Source of the DNA: an uncultured Muribaculaceae bacterium
GTDB taxonomy: Bacteria > Bacteroidota > Bacteroidia > Bacteroidales > Muribaculaceae
Direction of reading: 5' to 3'
DNA: 7,690 bases
Assembly (NCBI GenBank): GCA_947178235.1
Contig: CAMWXQ010000044.1
Span: forward strand, 1-7,690
Each line of letters starts with the position of its first letter. The stretch's first letter is position 1. The notes beneath the pieces were generated by a model, which saw only the letters and a program-made list of their open reading frames with translations, searched no databases and was not told where the DNA came from. This document shows, piece after piece, positions 6,701 through 7,690 of the stretch. The position numbers and the translations under genes were made by a program.

Positions 6701-7312
6701 GTCGCGGTAGCATCCGGGCTGATTGAGCTCGTGCGAGCTGAGGCCGGTGCCCGCAGCGGGCGAATAGGGCTGGATGGTGTAGCCCTTGTAGAGGTAGCCC
6801 TTGTCATAGAGCTGTCCGAGGAGCCACCATACGGTCTCGATATAGCGGTTGTCATAGGTGATGTAGGCGTTGGGCATGTCGACCCAGTAGCCCATCTTGC
6901 GGGTGAGGTCCTCCCACTCGCCGGTGAACTTCATCACCTCCTTGCGGCAGGCTGCATTGTAGTCGCCGACCGAAATCTTGGTGCCGATGTCCTCCTTGGT
7001 GATGCCGAGGTTCTTCTCGACGCCGAGCTCTACGGGCAGACCGTGGGTGTCCCATCCGGCCTTGCGCTTGACCTGGAAACCCTTCATGGTCTTGTAGCGG
7101 CAGAAAATATCCTTTATGGTACGCGCGAGGACGTGGTGGATACCGGGTTTGCCGTTGGCCGAGGGGGGACCCTCGAAAAACACGAATGAGGGGCAGCCCT
7201 CGCGCTCGGTCATGGTACGCGCAAAGACATCTTCGGCATCCCAATCACCGAGGATACCGGCATTGATGGCGGGCAGATTCAGCCCTGTATATTCCTTGAA
7301 TTTCTTGGACAT
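3740..7312 (-). CDS. ileS: Isoleucine--tRNA ligase, type 2 with altered HIGH motif
   Basis: IleRS activates isoleucine with ATP and charges tRNA-Ile in the cytoplasm; it also hydrolyses mischarged Val-tRNA. The 1190 residues are much longer than E. coli IleRS (938). The class I catalytic domain carries GPPSANGKPGIHH at 48-60, so the HIGH position reads Gly57-Ile-His59-His60, and the second signature KMSKHKGN is at 733-740. The CP1 editing domain lies between, with WTTTPWTLPSN from 234 and GTGIVHIAPTFGADD at 380-394. The anticodon-binding helical domain includes NWYVRLNRRRFW from 860. The C-terminal part (after about 950) has no CxxC zinc finger and fits the DUF5915 region of type 2 (eukaryote-like) IleRS. 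The start at 7312 has AAGGA two bases upstream and fits the N-terminus of relatives. It has a consensus promoter at 7383-7414 and is the first gene of the block. Confidence 0.98.
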   Translation of the reverse strand: MSKKFKEYTGLNLPAINAGILGDWDAEDVFARTMTEREGCPSFVFFEGPPSANGKPGIHHVLARTIKDIFCRYKTMKGFQVKRKAGWDTHGLPVELGVEKNLGITKEDIGTKISVGDYNAACRKEVMKFTGEWEDLTRKMGYWVDMPNAYITYDNRYIETVWWLLGQLYDKGYLYKGYTIQPYSPAAGTGLSSHELNQPGCYRDVKDTTATALFRILDPKPEMATWGTPCFMAWTTTPWTLPSNTALCVGPKFDYVAVQTFNPYTGAPITVVLAEVLMKSYFKPEGAEKPMEEYKQGDKVIPYRIVGSWKGSELIGMHYAQLMPWVKPVEKVDENSPAFVTAYAEAHPEKMFKAEGDSFVEISEEAFRVIGGDYVTTEDGTGIVHIAPTFGADDAKVAKAAGIPSLFMINLRGETRPMVDLQGKYYPLDKLAPEFVERCVDVELYSKHAGDYVKNAYDPRFNPGGKYDEEAAAKAEDLNIVLCMEMKQAGEAFSIAKHVHNYPHCWRTDKPVLYYPLDSWFIRSTAVRERLMELNEGILWKPASTGSGRFGKWLENLQDWNLSRSRYWGTPLPIWRTEDAREELCIRSVEQLYNEIDRAVEAGLMTSNPYRDLGFEPGVYTKENYEKIDLHRPYVDDIVLLSPSGKPMHREKDLIDVWFDSGSMPYAQIHYPFENKEAFDNRTVYPADFIAEGVDQTRGWFFTLHAIAGMLFDSVAYKAVVSNGLVLDKNGEKMSKHKGNTVDPFGQIAEFGADPVRWYMIANSSPWDNLKYDPKGVLETSRKLFGTLYNTYSFFALYANVDGFDPEAPQVPLAERPEIDRWILSLLNTLVREVNESLDDYEPTRAARAIAEFVGDNLSNWYVRLNRRRFWAGEMTQDKLAAYQTLYTCLRTLALLTAPFAPFFADRLWRDLNGEEAGSVHLAKFPEFDPALEAAELEARQKMAQSITSMALALRRKVNMKVRQPLRTLMVPVNDDTQRATLEAIADLVKSEINVKEIKIVTDEDGVIVKRVKPDFKKLGPKHGKNMKAVAAAVQALDTKAAIRLEKEGSIEIDVNGTPAVIDLADVDIISEDIPGWLVANDGPLTIALDVTADPSLEREGIARDIVNRIQRTRKERDYNITDRISLTFKSTEAADEAIREFSDYISSQVLATGLEIVDTLPAPADDADVTLLDMDDFELPVRISLSKAE

Positions 7313-7376
7313 AATCCTTATGAAACTTAATGGCTACCCCACTGTGCAAGAGGCAGCCTGTGAAGGCTTATAAAAA
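7313..7376 (-). promoter_or_regulatory. ileS 5' leader with two mutually exclusive hairpins
   Basis: With initiation about 7 bases after the -7 box, the leader is about 64 bases. Two stems share bases 7355-7358 and so cannot coexist: 7355-7359 with 7364-7368 (AGCCT/AGGCT), and 7352-7358 with 7332-7338 (GGCTGCC pairing with GGTAGCC on the minus strand, one G-U pair). I see no T-box features such as a specifier loop or antiterminator sequence, and no leader peptide. The base before the start codon region, AAGGATT, may act as a weak ribosome-binding site. A regulatory role is speculative. Confidence 0.3.
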
Positions 7377-7382
7377 TTTTCG

Positions 7383-7414
7383 CAAAATTAGCAAATTACC
7401 CGCACAAATCCAAA
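7383..7414 (-). promoter_or_regulatory. Bacteroidales consensus promoter of ileS
   Basis: On the minus strand TTTG (7414-7411) is followed by exactly 20 bases and then TAATTTTG (7390-7383). This matches the Bacteroides primary-sigma consensus TTTG-N19-21-TAnnTTTG at every defined position. Transcription should start near 7376, giving a leader of about 64 bases to the ileS ATG. It lies just downstream of the terminator of the preceding gene, so ileS heads its own transcription unit. Confidence 0.85.
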
Positions 7415-7473
7415 CCCCGCTCCAAGTTTCGCAACCATCTTGTGCATGGGGGAATTATTTTATGGTAAAAACA

Positions 7474-7515
7474 AAAGCATGGCTGCCGCGGACCGGTCCG
7501 CGGCAGCCATGCTTT
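7474..7515 (-). terminator. Perfect 42-bp palindromic intrinsic terminator
   Basis: Bases 7474-7494 and 7495-7515 are perfect reverse complements with no spacer (21-base arms centred on ACCGGT). On the minus strand the stem is followed by TTTTGTTTTT (7476-7467 region), an almost continuous T-run, so it terminates the minus-strand gene whose stop is at 7539-7541, about 24 bases upstream. On the plus strand only TTTATGG follows. It also insulates the ileS promoter from upstream transcription. Confidence 0.9.
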
Positions 7516-7538
7516 ATGGTATCGTTCACCCGCCTTGA

Positions 7539-7690
7539 TCAGAGACCCTGCGGAGGCACGAGGCGTTTGTAGATTCGGCGGAAGTTGTCGTCCGCAGCGG
7601 CGAGCTCTTCGGCGCGGGCTTCGTAGTCCGACGCGGAGAGGGCTTCGATGAGATTGGGGAGGAAGGAGCGCTCCCTGTCCTTCTCGATCG
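7539..7690 (-). CDS. 3' end of an unidentified gene
   Basis: The last 49 codons of a minus-strand gene run from the right edge to a TGA (7541-7539). The visible tail is highly charged and helical (IEKDRERSFLPNLIEAL, DYEARAEELAAADDNFRRIY) and ends KRLVPPQGL. It has no membrane segment or recognisable motif, and I cannot assign a family. Codon use is strongly G/C-ended, like ileS. Its stop is followed by a strong intrinsic terminator, which supports this being a genuine gene end. It is transcribed in the same direction as ileS but should be a separate unit. Confidence 0.7.
   Translation of the reverse strand, partial: IEKDRERSFLPNLIEALSASDYEARAEELAAADDNFRRIYKRLVPPQGL

Noticed and set aside
5801..7189. 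462-codon plus-strand ORF inside ileS
   Set aside because: It lies antisense to a certain ileS reading frame in GC-rich DNA; stop-poor antisense frames are expected there.
7313..7376. T-box riboswitch in the ileS leader
   Set aside because: The leader is only about 64 bases, with no specifier stem, no T-box sequence and no terminator/antiterminator pair.
7330..7572. 80-codon plus-strand ORF across the ileS promoter region
   Set aside because: It spans the consensus promoter and the perfect terminator palindrome and shows no protein-like features.

Overview
The window looks like a moderately GC-rich member of the Bacteroidales, plausibly a gut Muribaculaceae-type organism (inference; no rRNA or other marker is present). 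The evidence is an ileS - DksA/TraR-like - lspA - DUF4296 lipoprotein gene order that I recognise from Bacteroides and relatives, a textbook Bacteroidales promoter (TTTG-N20-TAATTTTG) upstream of ileS, mostly weak or absent Shine-Dalgarno sequences, and a terminator of the 'AAGAGGCT...AGCCTCTT' kind common in this order.

Layout from left to right. Bases 2-199 carry the 3' end of a plus-strand gene, possibly an outer-membrane beta-barrel protein. Bases 200-622 are a 423-bp intergenic stretch between convergent genes. It is not empty: 258-535 is a highly structured element made of two inverted arms of about 84 bp, each with three hairpins, around a 110-bp core that can fold into a hairpin plus a three-way junction. 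A terminator follows at 557-590. Everything from 623 to 7312 is one minus-strand gene block. In transcription order it is ileS (7312-3740), a Cys-depleted DksA/TraR-like regulator (3605-3219), lspA (3204-2581), a DUF4296 lipoprotein (2565-1771), a 101-codon ORF coupled to it by ATGA (1774-1469), a small outer-membrane barrel protein (1402-887) and a 78-aa protein resembling the DUF6582 motif (859-623). At 7313-7538 lie the ileS leader, its promoter and a perfect 42-bp palindromic terminator. That terminator closes a further minus-strand gene, of which only the last 49 codons (7539-7690) are visible.

The minus-strand block is mostly housekeeping. IleRS charges tRNA-Ile, and the DksA/TraR-like protein probably tunes RNA polymerase. 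LspA cleaves lipoprotein signal peptides, and the neighbouring DUF4296 protein is itself a lipoprotein with a lipobox, so it is a predicted LspA substrate. The downstream barrel protein and the 78-aa protein are less certain members of the same transcript, because a 66-bp gap with an inverted repeat precedes the barrel gene.

The observations most worth following up are the composite inverted-repeat element at 258-535 with its three-way-junction core, and the altered class I signature in IleRS (GIHH in place of HIGH), which is the type associated with mupirocin hyper-resistance in type 2 IleRS enzymes. I see no CRISPR array, transposase, phage structural gene, tRNA or rRNA here. Apart from the repeat element I found no candidate for a new multi-gene system.
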